Notes under the pieces: model-generated
What the model was told of the DNA's origin: nothing
What the model saw: the letters and a program-made list of their open reading frames with translations, nothing else
The model's database searches: none
In this document: positions 45,916-54,547 of the stretch, piece after piece
Layout: every line of letters starts with the position of its first letter
Position numbering within the stretch: the stretch's first letter is position 1
Assembly (NCBI RefSeq): GCF_028737195.1
Contig: NZ_JAQZAJ010000002.1
Location: forward strand, 310,001-374,000
DNA length: 64,000 nt
Source of the DNA: Pseudovibrio exalbescens
Lineage (GTDB): Bacteria > Pseudomonadota > Alphaproteobacteria > Rhizobiales > Stappiaceae
Direction of reading: 5' to 3'
Program-made: the position numbers and the translations under genes

Positions 45916-47139
45916 TTATGGCTTTGCGCTAGGTCGTGGAGGACGTTGAAGCGTCTTGTAGACCCACTGCTTGGGTTTCCTTGGGAGGAAGCCGAAAGTT
46001 GTTCGCGGCTTCTCAAGGTAGCATCTTCTTAAATAGTCCAGTTGATCAATGGCCTCATGAATGCTGATTTGCTGTCGGTTCCAATGATCAAAGTAGGTTG
46101 AGTACTGCAGATAAGAGGCCGAGAAAATCTCAGGAATGCTCTTTGCAAGCCGCCTATCTTCCGGAGCGGCGATGTGATCTGTGGTAACGCCCCAGCCAGC
46201 ATAAAATGGCATCCCCCAACACTGTACAGCGCACCCAGCAATCAGCGCTTCCATGCCAAGTTGGCTTGAAACAGTGAACACGGTTTCAGCCTTCTCAAAA
46301 AGAAGCCAAGGTGATACCGGCTCTGTAACCCAGATAAGGCGTGCATCCGTCCAACCAGTGCCAATAAACCCCTCTTTCAGCCCGGCCATAACGTCAGGGT
46401 GGGTTTTGATCAGAATGCTCTGGGAGTCTGTAGAGGCGAGCGCAAAGGAGATCATCTCCTTGAAGCTGTCTGCCGAGGCAAGTGCTCCTGGAATTGAAGC
46501 ATCTCCGGCGGTTTGATCAATGATGAGTATGGAAGAGCCATCAGGCACGGCTTTGAGCTTCTCGGGAAGGTAGGAGGGGTCAAAGTTGTTGTACTTGGAG
46601 ATGCGCTTTTGTTTTAGATGCGCCATCGCGCTCTGCACGTCATCCAGCTTATCCGCTGCCAGTTTGGCTTGCCGGATGAGTTCAAACAAGTGGCTCTCCG
46701 ACGTGGCGTTGTAGAAAATCCCGCCCCGATCGATGAGCATGCATGAGCTTGGTTCGGCGATACCGGGCGCGACCGCTCTCAGAAAACCATCTTCAAACGC
46801 CCAGTACGGAAGGCCGTCCACTTTTGAGCGTATGCGGGCATGATTGGCGGAGTCTTTATAGCCCCAGCCTCCGATGGCTACTGTATCTTTGGAAAGACGT
46901 TGGCCCTCTTTGTAGAACCGCACTTCGAGCCCGCTTAGGTGCTCGATCTCTCTGCGATGGGAGAGCATGCCAGAGCTGAAAAGCGCGAGGCTTCCTGAAA
47001 TGAGGTGAGGTGTGCTCAAAAGAACCGCCAGGCCAAGTGTTTGAATGATCTCGGTAGAGCTAGCTGGTTCACGCGGCAAGATCAACGCTCTTCTGCAACC
47101 GCCAATGTAGTGACCGCAAATATGATAAAGGCGGGTCAA
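45916..47139 (-). CDS. Capsular polysaccharide Kdo-transferase-like protein (single KpsC module)
   Basis: Resembles one of the two modules of KpsC/LpsZ, retaining-type beta-Kdo transferases that build the lipid linker of group 2 capsules. The signature GGWGYKDSANHARIRSKVDG is followed by YWAFEDGFLRAV and DRGGIFYNA, then TVFTVSSQLGMEALIAGCAV and CWGMPFYAGWGVTTD, all KpsC hallmarks. With at most 407 residues it is about half the length of bifunctional KpsC. The start is uncertain: the 47139 TTG lies inside a terminator hairpin, and a TTG at 47085 or an ATG nearer residue 58 may be real. It converges with the end of znuA, 59 bases away. No other capsule gene is in the window. Confidence 0.78.
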   Translation of the reverse strand: MTRLYHICGHYIGGCRRALILPREPASSTEIIQTLGLAVLLSTPHLISGSLALFSSGMLSHRREIEHLSGLEVRFYKEGQRLSKDTVAIGGWGYKDSANHARIRSKVDGLPYWAFEDGFLRAVAPGIAEPSSCMLIDRGGIFYNATSESHLFELIRQAKLAADKLDDVQSAMAHLKQKRISKYNNFDPSYLPEKLKAVPDGSSILIIDQTAGDASIPGALASADSFKEMISFALASTDSQSILIKTHPDVMAGLKEGFIGTGWTDARLIWVTEPVSPWLLFEKAETVFTVSSQLGMEALIAGCAVQCWGMPFYAGWGVTTDHIAAPEDRRLAKSIPEIFSASYLQYSTYFDHWNRQQISIHEAIDQLDYLRRCYLEKPRTTFGFLPRKPKQWVYKTLQRPPRPSAKP

Positions 47140-47151
47140 TCACCCGCCTTT
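47127..47151 (-). terminator. Terminator after the FGGY kinase gene
   Basis: AAAGGCGGGT (47127-47136) and ACCCGCCTTT (47142-47151) form a perfect ten-base stem with a five-base loop, placed 23 bases after the kinase stop on the minus strand. It overlaps the 5' end of the open frame of the next gene. Confidence 0.75.
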
Positions 47152-47173
47152 GCCTAGCTAGTTCCGTTCAACC

Positions 47174-48712
47174 TCAACGATAGAGATCAAGGAACGTTTG
47201 ATAGCGATGCCTGTGCATCGCAGCCAATTTGGCATCGGGCTTGCTGATGGTGGTGCTCAAAGCAATTTCAGAGATTGCGCCCGATACACCCTCCTCGCCT
47301 TTCTGTGTTGCCAGAGCAGCGATAGCCGCCCCGAGAAGCACTGGTTCTTCAGCCTCCGAGATCACGACATCGCATCCAGTGGCATCTGAATAAAGGCCAA
47401 CGAGAAGCTCCGACTTTTTGTGCCCCCCGCTCAGATGCAATGTGTCGATGGCATACCCGTGTTCATTCATACGGTCTATGATCAACTTGGTGCCGTAGGC
47501 AATACTGGCTGCAGCGGCCCAATAGACCTTGAGGTAGGTTTCTTTCGGGTCTTCTAGCGTGAGACCAACAATCTCACCGCGCATTTCTGCATCCGCGAAC
47601 GGCGAGCGGTTTCCAAGAAGGTCCGGCTTCACATGTATACGGCCTGCAACATCAGGCGTGGACTTCATCCGCTCAAGCAGAACTTCTGTAAGTTCGGCGT
47701 GTTCGTCTCCTGAAGCTTCTTTGCCACCAGAGAACAGGGCGATCACATGGTCCAGCAACGCACCTGTCAGGCTCTGCCCGCCCTCGTTGGCCCAAATGCC
47801 GGGAGCAACGGCGCCAAAGTAAGGCCCCCAGATGCCCGGAACTTCATTGCGTGCGGTGCTCAACGCAATATGACAGTTGGATGTGCCAGCAATAAGGGCC
47901 ATGCGTCGTTCCGGCTGATCCTCGGAAAAAAGGCCGAGGGTGCCCAAGGCGCCTGAGTGCGCATCGATCAGGCCAACGCCAACCTGACAGTTTTCAGTAA
48001 GGCCCAGCTCAGCTGCAGCATTTTGGGTGAGCGCACCAAGCGCTGTGCCGATGGGGCTTGCTTGTTGTGGCAGCTGTGCTTTTTCAAGGAGGTCTTCGAG
48101 TGCGACAGACTTCAGGAACTCCTTGTTCCAGCTCTCGGTATCGGGATTGTAAGTCCACTTGCAGCCAAGAGTACACACAGAACGGGCTAGAGAGCCGCTG
48201 GACTTGTAGGTCAGGAAGTCTGCCAGATCGCCTGCATAGGCGAGGTCCGACCAGACGTCTGGCCGGTTCCGCTTTAGCCACATCAGCTTGGGGATCTGCA
48301 TCTCCGGTGACATTCGCCCGCCGAGGTTTTCAAGGACAGGGCTCCCCCCGGAGGTAATCTCTTCGGCTTCAGCAGTTGCCCGGTGGTCCATCCAGACCAC
48401 AATGTTCCAAAGGTCATCGCCTTCGGAAAGGGAAAGCGGCTTGTTGTCTTTATCAAGCAAGACGAGAGAGCAGGTCGCGCTGAAAGAGATGCCTTTGATC
48501 TGGTCTGAAGCAACACCGCTCTGCTTCACACATTCGCGCACACTGAAGCACACTGACTGCCAAATGTCAGTGGAGCTTTGTTCTGCCCATTCCGCCTGCG
48601 GATGCTTGATCTTGATGGGAGCCTGAGCGGTGGCGTACATTTTGCCGGTTTCGTCGAACAGGCCCGCACGTGCACTTCCGGTTCCAACATCGACGCCAAT
48701 CACGTAGGTCAT
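47174..48712 (-). CDS. FGGY family carbohydrate kinase (ribulokinase-like)
   Basis: ATP-dependent sugar kinase of 512 residues. FGGY features are YVIGVDVGTGSARAGLFDETG at the start, WNIVVWMDHRATAEAEEI near residue 110 and GPYFGAVAPGIWANEGGQSLTG further on. The VWMDHRA element and the overall pattern match the FGGY/YpCarbK branch (D-ribulokinase and related pentulose kinases) more than glycerol or xylulose kinases. It is the last gene of the importer operon, 16 bases after the permease. The transported sugar is therefore likely phosphorylated here after uptake; D-ribulose or another pentulose is a guess. Confidence 0.88.
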   Translation of the reverse strand: MTYVIGVDVGTGSARAGLFDETGKMYATAQAPIKIKHPQAEWAEQSSTDIWQSVCFSVRECVKQSGVASDQIKGISFSATCSLVLLDKDNKPLSLSEGDDLWNIVVWMDHRATAEAEEITSGGSPVLENLGGRMSPEMQIPKLMWLKRNRPDVWSDLAYAGDLADFLTYKSSGSLARSVCTLGCKWTYNPDTESWNKEFLKSVALEDLLEKAQLPQQASPIGTALGALTQNAAAELGLTENCQVGVGLIDAHSGALGTLGLFSEDQPERRMALIAGTSNCHIALSTARNEVPGIWGPYFGAVAPGIWANEGGQSLTGALLDHVIALFSGGKEASGDEHAELTEVLLERMKSTPDVAGRIHVKPDLLGNRSPFADAEMRGEIVGLTLEDPKETYLKVYWAAAASIAYGTKLIIDRMNEHGYAIDTLHLSGGHKKSELLVGLYSDATGCDVVISEAEEPVLLGAAIAALATQKGEEGVSGAISEIALSTTISKPDAKLAAMHRHRYQTFLDLYR

Positions 48713-48728
48713 AACTACCTCTGGAAAC

Positions 48729-49712
48729 TTAGTTTTTCTTTAGAAAGGGGGATCTCAAGATCATGACTAGCAGAAGAAAGCCGCCCCAGATCGCAGTTGA
48801 GAGGTGTTGGCTTGCTCCGAGAAGGTTCATGCCCGAGGCAACCACCTGAAGGCTCATGAGGCCCACAACCAGTGGCAGCACGCGGCCGAAACCACCAAAC
48901 GGGTTCGCCCCGGCAAGGAAACAGGCCAGCACAGTGATAAGCAGATAGGAATCTCCGTGGCCAATACGAACGGAGTTGAAACGGGCCAGCATCAAGATGC
49001 CCGCAAGGCCGGAAATCGCGCCAGAAAGGCCATAAACCAGCATCAAGGTTCGGTTCACGTTGATGCCAGTGTACTTTGCAGCCTCCGGATTTGAGCCGGA
49101 CATGTAGATGGAAAACCCGTCCTTCGTGTATTGCATGATGTAGAGCACAATCCCCGCTGCAATCAGGAAGATCAGCATCGGCATGGGGATGCCAAACAGC
49201 GAGCCGTGGCCAACGAAGTTGAAGGCCTCCGGCATGCCGGAGATGTCACCGCCGCGGGTCAGCAACTCGCCGAGACCGCGCAGGAAAATCATGGCACCAA
49301 GGGTCACGAGGATCGGGTGGGCGCCCACATAGGCAACCATGGCCCCCACCATGACACCAATCACGGCCCCTACCCCAACCCCTACGCAGAGCGCGATTGG
49401 CAACGAAGCCCAGCCCGCTGACATCAGCAGACCTTTGACCAGAAATGCGGCAGCAAGCCCGCAGATGTTCGCGGAGTATGTAACGGCCAGATTAAGACCG
49501 CCAGAGATGATCGGAATGAACATCGCAAGGGTTAGTAGCCCTAGCTCCGGCAGCTGAAACGCCATGGAACGGAATGTGCCAGCGGAGAGAAAACCCGGCG
49601 CTATCGCACTAAAAGCTGCAAGGCAGAGCACCAAGAACCCGAGCATGGCTGCCAGCTCCAGCGTGTCGTTGCTTTGCTTCCGTAACAGCGTGAAGAGACC
49701 TTTGTTGTCCAT
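48729..49712 (-). CDS. Sugar ABC transporter permease (RbsC family) 2
   Basis: Inner-membrane permease of the branched-chain/ribose (BPD_transp_2) family, 327 residues, about eight to ten transmembrane segments. ALCVGVGVGAVIGVMVGAMVAYVGAHPILVTLGAMIFLRGL and IYMSGSNPEAAKYTGINVNRTLMLVYGLSGAISGLAGI are family motifs; the second is the conserved cytoplasmic coupling region. The ATG at 49712 (MDNKGLF) has GGGATA before it; the longer frame to 49817 would overlap the upstream permease by 101 bases and is rejected. It forms a heterodimer with the product of the gene at 49717. Confidence 0.9.
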   Translation of the reverse strand: MDNKGLFTLLRKQSNDTLELAAMLGFLVLCLAAFSAIAPGFLSAGTFRSMAFQLPELGLLTLAMFIPIISGGLNLAVTYSANICGLAAAFLVKGLLMSAGWASLPIALCVGVGVGAVIGVMVGAMVAYVGAHPILVTLGAMIFLRGLGELLTRGGDISGMPEAFNFVGHGSLFGIPMPMLIFLIAAGIVLYIMQYTKDGFSIYMSGSNPEAAKYTGINVNRTLMLVYGLSGAISGLAGILMLARFNSVRIGHGDSYLLITVLACFLAGANPFGGFGRVLPLVVGLMSLQVVASGMNLLGASQHLSTAIWGGFLLLVMILRSPFLKKN

Positions 49713-49716
49713 TGTT

Positions 49717-50688
49717 TTATCCCTCCACACGCGCCGCACGCTTTGGCAGCAGTCGGTCAATGTTGGTTGCAGTGATCGCCATGAGGATGATGAGGCCAAC
49801 GATCGCCTTGAAGGCAAAGGGGGTGATGCCGAGCAGGTTCAGACCGTTCTGCACGACGGCGAGCAGCATGACACCAAGGATAGCGCCAATTACTGTGCCG
49901 CGACCGCCGCCCAGCACCGCCCCGCCCAAGACAACGGCGGCGAGAATGTCGAGTTCGCGGCCATAAAGCGCGTTCGGCACAACTTCCTGTACGATGTGCG
50001 CCTGCATCAGCCCGCCAATGCCCGCGCACAGGCCAAGCCATCCATAGGCGAAAGCCTGAATGAAGGCGATGTTGACACCCGAACGGCGCGCGGCTTCGGG
50101 ATCTGAACCAAAACCGACTATCATGCGGCCAAAGCCAATCTTGGTCATGAAGAACCAGGTAACAAAGGCCAGAACAATCGCCACAACGATGGGCAGATAC
50201 AAAGTGGCAGAGGCAAATTCGAACACCGGAATGCGGTAGTACAGCCAATCTGGGATGTCATAGATTGATCGCCCTCGTGTGAAGTACATCAGGAGGCCGA
50301 AAAACAGGTTGAACGTCCCAATGGTTACTATGATCGAAACGATGCGGAACTTGTGAATGAGGAAGGCATTCACCAGTCCCAGCATGAGGCCAGTGGCCAT
50401 GGCGAACGCAAAGCCGATGACCCAGTTACCGCCGCCCAAGGAAAGCACGAGGGAAACGGCCACGTATTGTACTACCGATGCCGTGATGGAAAACGAAATG
50501 TCGATACCACCAGAGACCAGCACAACAACGAGACCAACAGCGAAGATGATGTTCACAGCCTGGTTGTTTAAGAGGTCAAACATGTTTTGAACGGTCAGGA
50601 AGCTGTCCGTTGTCAGGCTCAAGACAATCCCAAGTGCGATGATCACACCGAACAGAGAGCCTTCGACGCTTTTCAAGCGATTAAGCAT
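49717..50688 (-). CDS. Sugar ABC transporter permease (RbsC family) 1
   Basis: Second RbsC-type permease of the importer, 323 residues. It shows FAVGLVVVLVSGGIDISFSI-like helices, IVSIIVTIGTFNLFFGLLMYF, and the coupling segment VGFGSDPEAARRSGVNIAFIQAFAYGWLG, followed by DILAAVVLGGAVLGGGRGTVIGAILG, the standard family C-terminal motif. Two separate permeases are typical of some sugar and autoinducer-2 importers. Its start overlaps the ATPase gene by eight bases and its stop lies four bases before the second permease start, so all four are co-translated. Confidence 0.9.
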   Translation of the reverse strand: MLNRLKSVEGSLFGVIIALGIVLSLTTDSFLTVQNMFDLLNNQAVNIIFAVGLVVVLVSGGIDISFSITASVVQYVAVSLVLSLGGGNWVIGFAFAMATGLMLGLVNAFLIHKFRIVSIIVTIGTFNLFFGLLMYFTRGRSIYDIPDWLYYRIPVFEFASATLYLPIVVAIVLAFVTWFFMTKIGFGRMIVGFGSDPEAARRSGVNIAFIQAFAYGWLGLCAGIGGLMQAHIVQEVVPNALYGRELDILAAVVLGGAVLGGGRGTVIGAILGVMLLAVVQNGLNLLGITPFAFKAIVGLIILMAITATNIDRLLPKRAARVEG

Positions 50689-52171
50689 TGATGATGCCCT
50701 CCAACTCTTCTTCGCTCACTTCAGATGTTTTGAAACTTCGGGCCACCCTGCCCGCTTTCAAGACAATCGTCCGGTCGGTGTGATGGAAGATCTCACTGGC
50801 CTCATCAGAAATCAGGATGATCGCCATGCCTTCTTTTGCCAAATTGCGGATGATCTCGAAAATTCCGGCTTTTGCGCCCACATCAACACCCACTGTCGGG
50901 GAATCGAGCACCAGCACCTTCGGGTTTGTTGCCAGCCACTTTGCGAGAACGATGCGCTGCTGATTGCCGCCGGAAAGAGATGAGACCGGCAGCATGGGGT
51001 CACTTACTTTGGTTTTCAGCTTTTCGATCCAGAGATCGCAGAGTTCGCGAATTCGTTTCGGGTTCAAAAAGAAGCTTGGTTGCGAAAGCTCTTTAAGCAC
51101 CGTCGAGGCGGTGTTGTCGGCAATTGACTGCTGCTGGTCAAGGCCAAGGTTCAACCGATCTTCGGAGACATAGGCAACACCGGCGTCGATGGCGTCACGG
51201 TTGCTGCGAAACTTCACTTCTTTTCCATCGAGGCGCAGCTCACCGCTATCGGGCGATGTCATTCCGAAGATGCTTAGGGCGATTTCGGTCCGACCGGATC
51301 CCATCAGCCCCGTGAGGCCGAGAATTTCACCTTTGCGCAAGTCAAAGCTGATGTCTTCGTATTCGCCGCGGCGAGTGAGGTGCTTCAGCACCAACATGCG
51401 TTCGCCATCAACATCCCCTGCTCTCGGTGTCTGGTCCAGTTCCTTGCCGGTCATCAGAGTTGAGAGCTTCTTTTGCGTCATGCCTTCCGTGGGAAAGGTG
51501 CCAACGAGCTTGCCGTCCCGCAAGACGGTAACCCGCTCGCAAACATCGAGCACTTCTCCCAGACGGTGGCTTACGAAAACAATTGAAATACCCTGCTCAG
51601 ACAATCGGCGAACGATCTGCAGCAAGGTTTCGGTTTCTTTCTGGGTCAAAGAAGCCGTGGGTTCGTCCATGAAGACGATGCGCGCTTCTGCCTGAATGAC
51701 GCGGCAAATGGCGACGAGCTGCCGTTTGGCGATGCTCAAGTCACCCACCCGCGCTTTGGGATCCAGTTGGACACCCAACTGCTCAATGGTTTTTTGGGCG
51801 CGCTCCAGCTTTTGCGCGCGGCCAATACCTCTCAATGGATTGGCTACAAAAGCGTCAAAGCAGATGTTCTCCGCAACGCTTAGGTCCGGAAACAAGGACA
51901 GATCCTGCCAGATCACATGAATGCCCAGGCGTTTCGCGCTTGAAGGGGTGATGTGTCCTACGGCTTCCTGTCCGGAGAAATCGAATTGTGCGCCGGGCTC
52001 AGGTTGATACACCCCGTTGATGATCTTGATGAGCGTGCTCTTGCCGCAGCCGTTCTCGCCTGCAAGGCAATGTATCTCGCCCGGACGCAGTTCAAATTCC
52101 ACATTGTCCAGCGCCGTGAAGCCGCCGAAGCGCTTGGTTATGGACCGCGCGCGAATTGCTAGTTCAGTCAT
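50681..52171 (-). CDS. Sugar ABC transporter ATP-binding protein (RbsA/MglA-like, two nucleotide-binding domains)
   Basis: Duplicated ATPase of 496 residues. The first half has Walker A GENGCGKSTLIKIINGVYQPE, Q-loop HVIWQDLSLFPDLSV, signature DLSIAKRQLVAICRVIQAEA, Walker B IVFMDEPTASLTQKE and H-loop VFVSHRLGEVLD. The second half has a degenerate Walker A-like GLMGSGRTEIALSI, signature SLSGGNQQRIVLAKWLA and Walker B VLVLDSPTVGVDVG, in which Glu is replaced by Ser. This asymmetry is usual in RbsA. The ATG at 52171 (MTELAIRAR) is chosen over 52225, which has no family-like sequence. Confidence 0.94.
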   Translation of the reverse strand: MTELAIRARSITKRFGGFTALDNVEFELRPGEIHCLAGENGCGKSTLIKIINGVYQPEPGAQFDFSGQEAVGHITPSSAKRLGIHVIWQDLSLFPDLSVAENICFDAFVANPLRGIGRAQKLERAQKTIEQLGVQLDPKARVGDLSIAKRQLVAICRVIQAEARIVFMDEPTASLTQKETETLLQIVRRLSEQGISIVFVSHRLGEVLDVCERVTVLRDGKLVGTFPTEGMTQKKLSTLMTGKELDQTPRAGDVDGERMLVLKHLTRRGEYEDISFDLRKGEILGLTGLMGSGRTEIALSIFGMTSPDSGELRLDGKEVKFRSNRDAIDAGVAYVSEDRLNLGLDQQQSIADNTASTVLKELSQPSFFLNPKRIRELCDLWIEKLKTKVSDPMLPVSSLSGGNQQRIVLAKWLATNPKVLVLDSPTVGVDVGAKAGIFEIIRNLAKEGMAIILISDEASEIFHHTDRTIVLKAGRVARSFKTSEVSEEELEGIINA

Positions 52172-52263
52172 GTGTTCTTCTCGACTGGGCACAGCTGTCC
52201 TGCTCGGGCGGCCAAGGCTGCCCAACCAGTAGGTTAGAAGGTCATGCCGGAGGGCTAAGGGGA

Positions 52264-52296
52264 GCCGGAGCCAGTTCGTGGTGAACCGGCTCCGGC
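52264..52296. repeat. Long hairpin between substrate-binding protein and ATPase genes
   Basis: GCCGGAGCCAGTTC (52264-52277) and GAACCGGCTCCGGC (52283-52296) pair over 14 bases with one G-T wobble and a five-base loop. It lies between the first and second genes of the importer operon and no T-run follows, so an mRNA-stabilising or partial-attenuator role fits. Confidence 0.8.
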
Positions 52297-52326
52297 AATG
52301 AGCGGGCCTGAACCCGACTTGGGAGC

Positions 52327-53313
52327 TTAGAGGCCGATTTCGGCCAATCCGTCTACAGTGTCCTTGGTCAGTGCAAGCGGCTTGTTGGCATAGATGTTCT
52401 TGCCTTCAAGTTCCACTTGTCCAAGCACAGGAACGTCGTCACCATCTTTCACGGTGTCGCCCATAACAAGCATGGTGCCCAGCTCAACAAATGCCTTGCC
52501 TGCCTCAATTGGGCTCCATACGAAGCCGCCGGTAAGGGCATCTGAGTGCACCAGACGTCGGCCCTGACCAGCAGAGAACAAGCCAACAACGGCCACTTGA
52601 CCTTCAAGACCACGTTCTTGAACAGCGCGTGCGGCACCGATTGGGCCCTGGCTGCCGAAAGCCATTACGCCGGCGAAGTCTTCATTGGCACGCAGCAAGT
52701 CCAGCGTGGTCGTGCGGCTGTCGTCAACGCTTTCTGCAACGCCGAAACGGTCAGCAGCCTGAGACATGTCAGGGCACTTTGCTTCAAGGTGTGCAACTGC
52801 AGCATCCGCCCAGGCATTGTGTGCAGGCACCGTCAGGCCGCCAACATACACAGCGTACTTGCCCTCACAGTTTGTTGCTTCAGCAAACAGATCCGCATGG
52901 GCCTTACCGAAGTTCTCAGCAGAGATCAGCTCAAAGTTGAAATCCTTGTTGAGGCTAGCTTCGGATTCATGCGTGATAACCTTGATGCCAGCTTCTTGAG
53001 CGCGCTTTAAAACAGGTTCAAGCACCTGAGCATCATTTGGGACCACGCCGATGACATCCACGCCGCGTGCGATGAGGTCTTCAATGGCACGGACCTGAAG
53101 TGCCGGATCGGCACTGGTAGGACCAACCATGAATGCATCCACGCCCAGCTTCTCACCAGCTTCCTCGATGCCCTGCTCCATGGCGTTGAACCATGGAATA
53201 CCACCAACCTTCACAACCACACCGATTGTCGGCTTTTCGGCTGCCATGGCAGAACCTGCCAGCATGGAAACGGAGATAGCAGCTGCACCAAGTAGCTTAG
53301 AAATAGTCTTCAT
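52327..53313 (-). CDS. Periplasmic sugar-binding protein (RbsB/Peripla_BP_4 family)
   Basis: First gene of the importer operon, 328 residues. Signal peptide MKTISKLLGAAAISVSMLAGSAMA precedes AEKPTIGVVVKVGGIPWFNAMEQG, the opening of the first alpha/beta lobe. The segments VDVIGVVPNDAQVLEPVLKRAQEAGIKVITHESEA and GQVAVVGLFSAGQGRRLV match the periplasmic sugar-binding family, where such loops line the cleft. As I recall, homologues of this subgroup include the binding proteins for rhamnose, ribose and AI-2, so ligand cannot be assigned. Expressed from the divergent region with the LacI gene. Confidence 0.92.
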   Translation of the reverse strand: MKTISKLLGAAAISVSMLAGSAMAAEKPTIGVVVKVGGIPWFNAMEQGIEEAGEKLGVDAFMVGPTSADPALQVRAIEDLIARGVDVIGVVPNDAQVLEPVLKRAQEAGIKVITHESEASLNKDFNFELISAENFGKAHADLFAEATNCEGKYAVYVGGLTVPAHNAWADAAVAHLEAKCPDMSQAADRFGVAESVDDSRTTTLDLLRANEDFAGVMAFGSQGPIGAARAVQERGLEGQVAVVGLFSAGQGRRLVHSDALTGGFVWSPIEAGKAFVELGTMLVMGDTVKDGDDVPVLGQVELEGKNIYANKPLALTKDTVDGLAEIGL

Positions 53314-53352
53314 TGGGTCCTCCCAAACCTATCGAAATCAGTGCTTTACACT

Positions 53353-53370
53353 TGCACCATCGAAGGTGCA
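53353..53370. promoter_or_regulatory. LacI-type operator candidate
   Basis: TGCACCATCGAAGGTGCA is an 18-base palindrome centred on CG, with one mismatched pair. This is the typical design of LacI-family operators. It lies in the 119-base divergent region between the importer operon and the lacI gene. Confidence 0.6.
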
Positions 53371-53432
53371 TATTGCGCATCACTGCATTTCTTGTCAAGC
53401 ATGATTAAAAGGAATGATCGGGAGGAGGCTTG

Positions 53433-54458
53433 ATGACCGATGGTCGCAGCGATAAGCGCCCTACAATTTATGATCTCGCAAAACTAACGAATACGTCGGC
53501 GAGTACAGTGGGTGCGGTCCTTAACGGGAGTTGGAAAAAACGTCGCATAAGTCAAAAGCTTGCAGACCAGATCCGGAAGGTTGCCATTGAGCAAGGGTAC
53601 TCGCCAAACATGCAGGCGCGTGCACTTCGCACCGAGCGTTCAAACATCATTGGCATGATCGTTCCCATGTATGACAACCGTTATTTTGGCGCGCTGGCAG
53701 AGGCATTTGAGCAGCGCGCTCGCGATCGAGGTCTGTTTCCCATCGTGACTTGTACCCGTCGTGACCCGAATCTCGAAATCGAAGCGGCACAATCCATGCT
53801 GGCATACCGGGTTGACAATATTGTCTGTACCGGTGCGACTGATCCCGATCGAATTGCCGACCTGTGTGCGGCCCATGGCGTTGAAACGCTGAATGTCGAC
53901 CTGCCAGGAACAAGAGCGCCCTCTATCATTTCAGATAACTATCAAGCGGCCGTTGAGCTGACCAAAGATATTATTAGTCGGCTACCATCCGGCTGCGCAG
54001 GTAATGACAGCGATATCGTTTTCATTGGTGGTCGGGAAGAGGATCACAACACCGGCGAGCGTATTCGCGGCTTTAAAGACGCGCATGAGGAGGTTGGTGC
54101 CCGCATTGCCGAGGCCTACATCCGGCCGTGTGGTTATGCTGCCCACAAGGCTGAGCGCAGCTTGGATGAGTTCGTAAACAAAATGGGCGGCTTGCCGAAA
54201 GGCATTTTCATCAACTCGACGATTTCTCTGGAAGGGATCGTGAATTGGTTCCAGCAGAACGATATCACCGGTTTGGAAACGGTCGCGTTGGGGTGCTTCG
54301 ACTGGGATCCTTACGCCGCTCTGTTGGGCAACAAGACCTCAATGGTTCGCCAAAACGTGCCGGTCATGATGGATTTGCTTTTTGAGTTTCTTGAAGATCC
54401 GGAAAAGCGCAAGGCCGGCGTGACACAAGTTCTCCCGGAAGTCATCCGTCGCAGCTGA
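53433..54458 (+). CDS. LacI family transcriptional regulator
   Basis: Repressor of 341 residues. The N-terminal helix-turn-helix is RPTIYDLAKLTNTSASTVGAVLNGSWKKRRISQKLADQIRKVAIEQGYSPNMQARALRT (about residues 9-67). The effector domain of the periplasmic-binding type starts at NIIGMIVPMYDNRYFG. The ATG at 53433 follows GGAGGAGG, a strong ribosome site; the TTG three bases upstream is unlikely. It diverges from the importer-kinase operon and probably represses it until the imported sugar or its phosphate binds. An own terminator lies at 54471. Confidence 0.93.
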   Translation: MTDGRSDKRPTIYDLAKLTNTSASTVGAVLNGSWKKRRISQKLADQIRKVAIEQGYSPNMQARALRTERSNIIGMIVPMYDNRYFGALAEAFEQRARDRGLFPIVTCTRRDPNLEIEAAQSMLAYRVDNIVCTGATDPDRIADLCAAHGVETLNVDLPGTRAPSIISDNYQAAVELTKDIISRLPSGCAGNDSDIVFIGGREEDHNTGERIRGFKDAHEEVGARIAEAYIRPCGYAAHKAERSLDEFVNKMGGLPKGIFINSTISLEGIVNWFQQNDITGLETVALGCFDWDPYAALLGNKTSMVRQNVPVMMDLLFEFLEDPEKRKAGVTQVLPEVIRRS

Positions 54459-54471
54459 AGGCACTCACGCA

Positions 54472-54502
54472 AAAATGCCCCGCCTTTTCGACGGGGCATT
54501 TT
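54472..54502 (+). terminator. Terminator after lacI
   Basis: AAAATGCCCCG (54472-54482) pairs with CGGGGCATTTT (54492-54502). It can act in both directions and lies 45 bases before the end of the convergent thiolase gene. Confidence 0.85.
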
Positions 54503-54547
54503 CCTGGTGTGCATGGGATCGCCCTGCGAGAACCGGCGATGTGGAGA

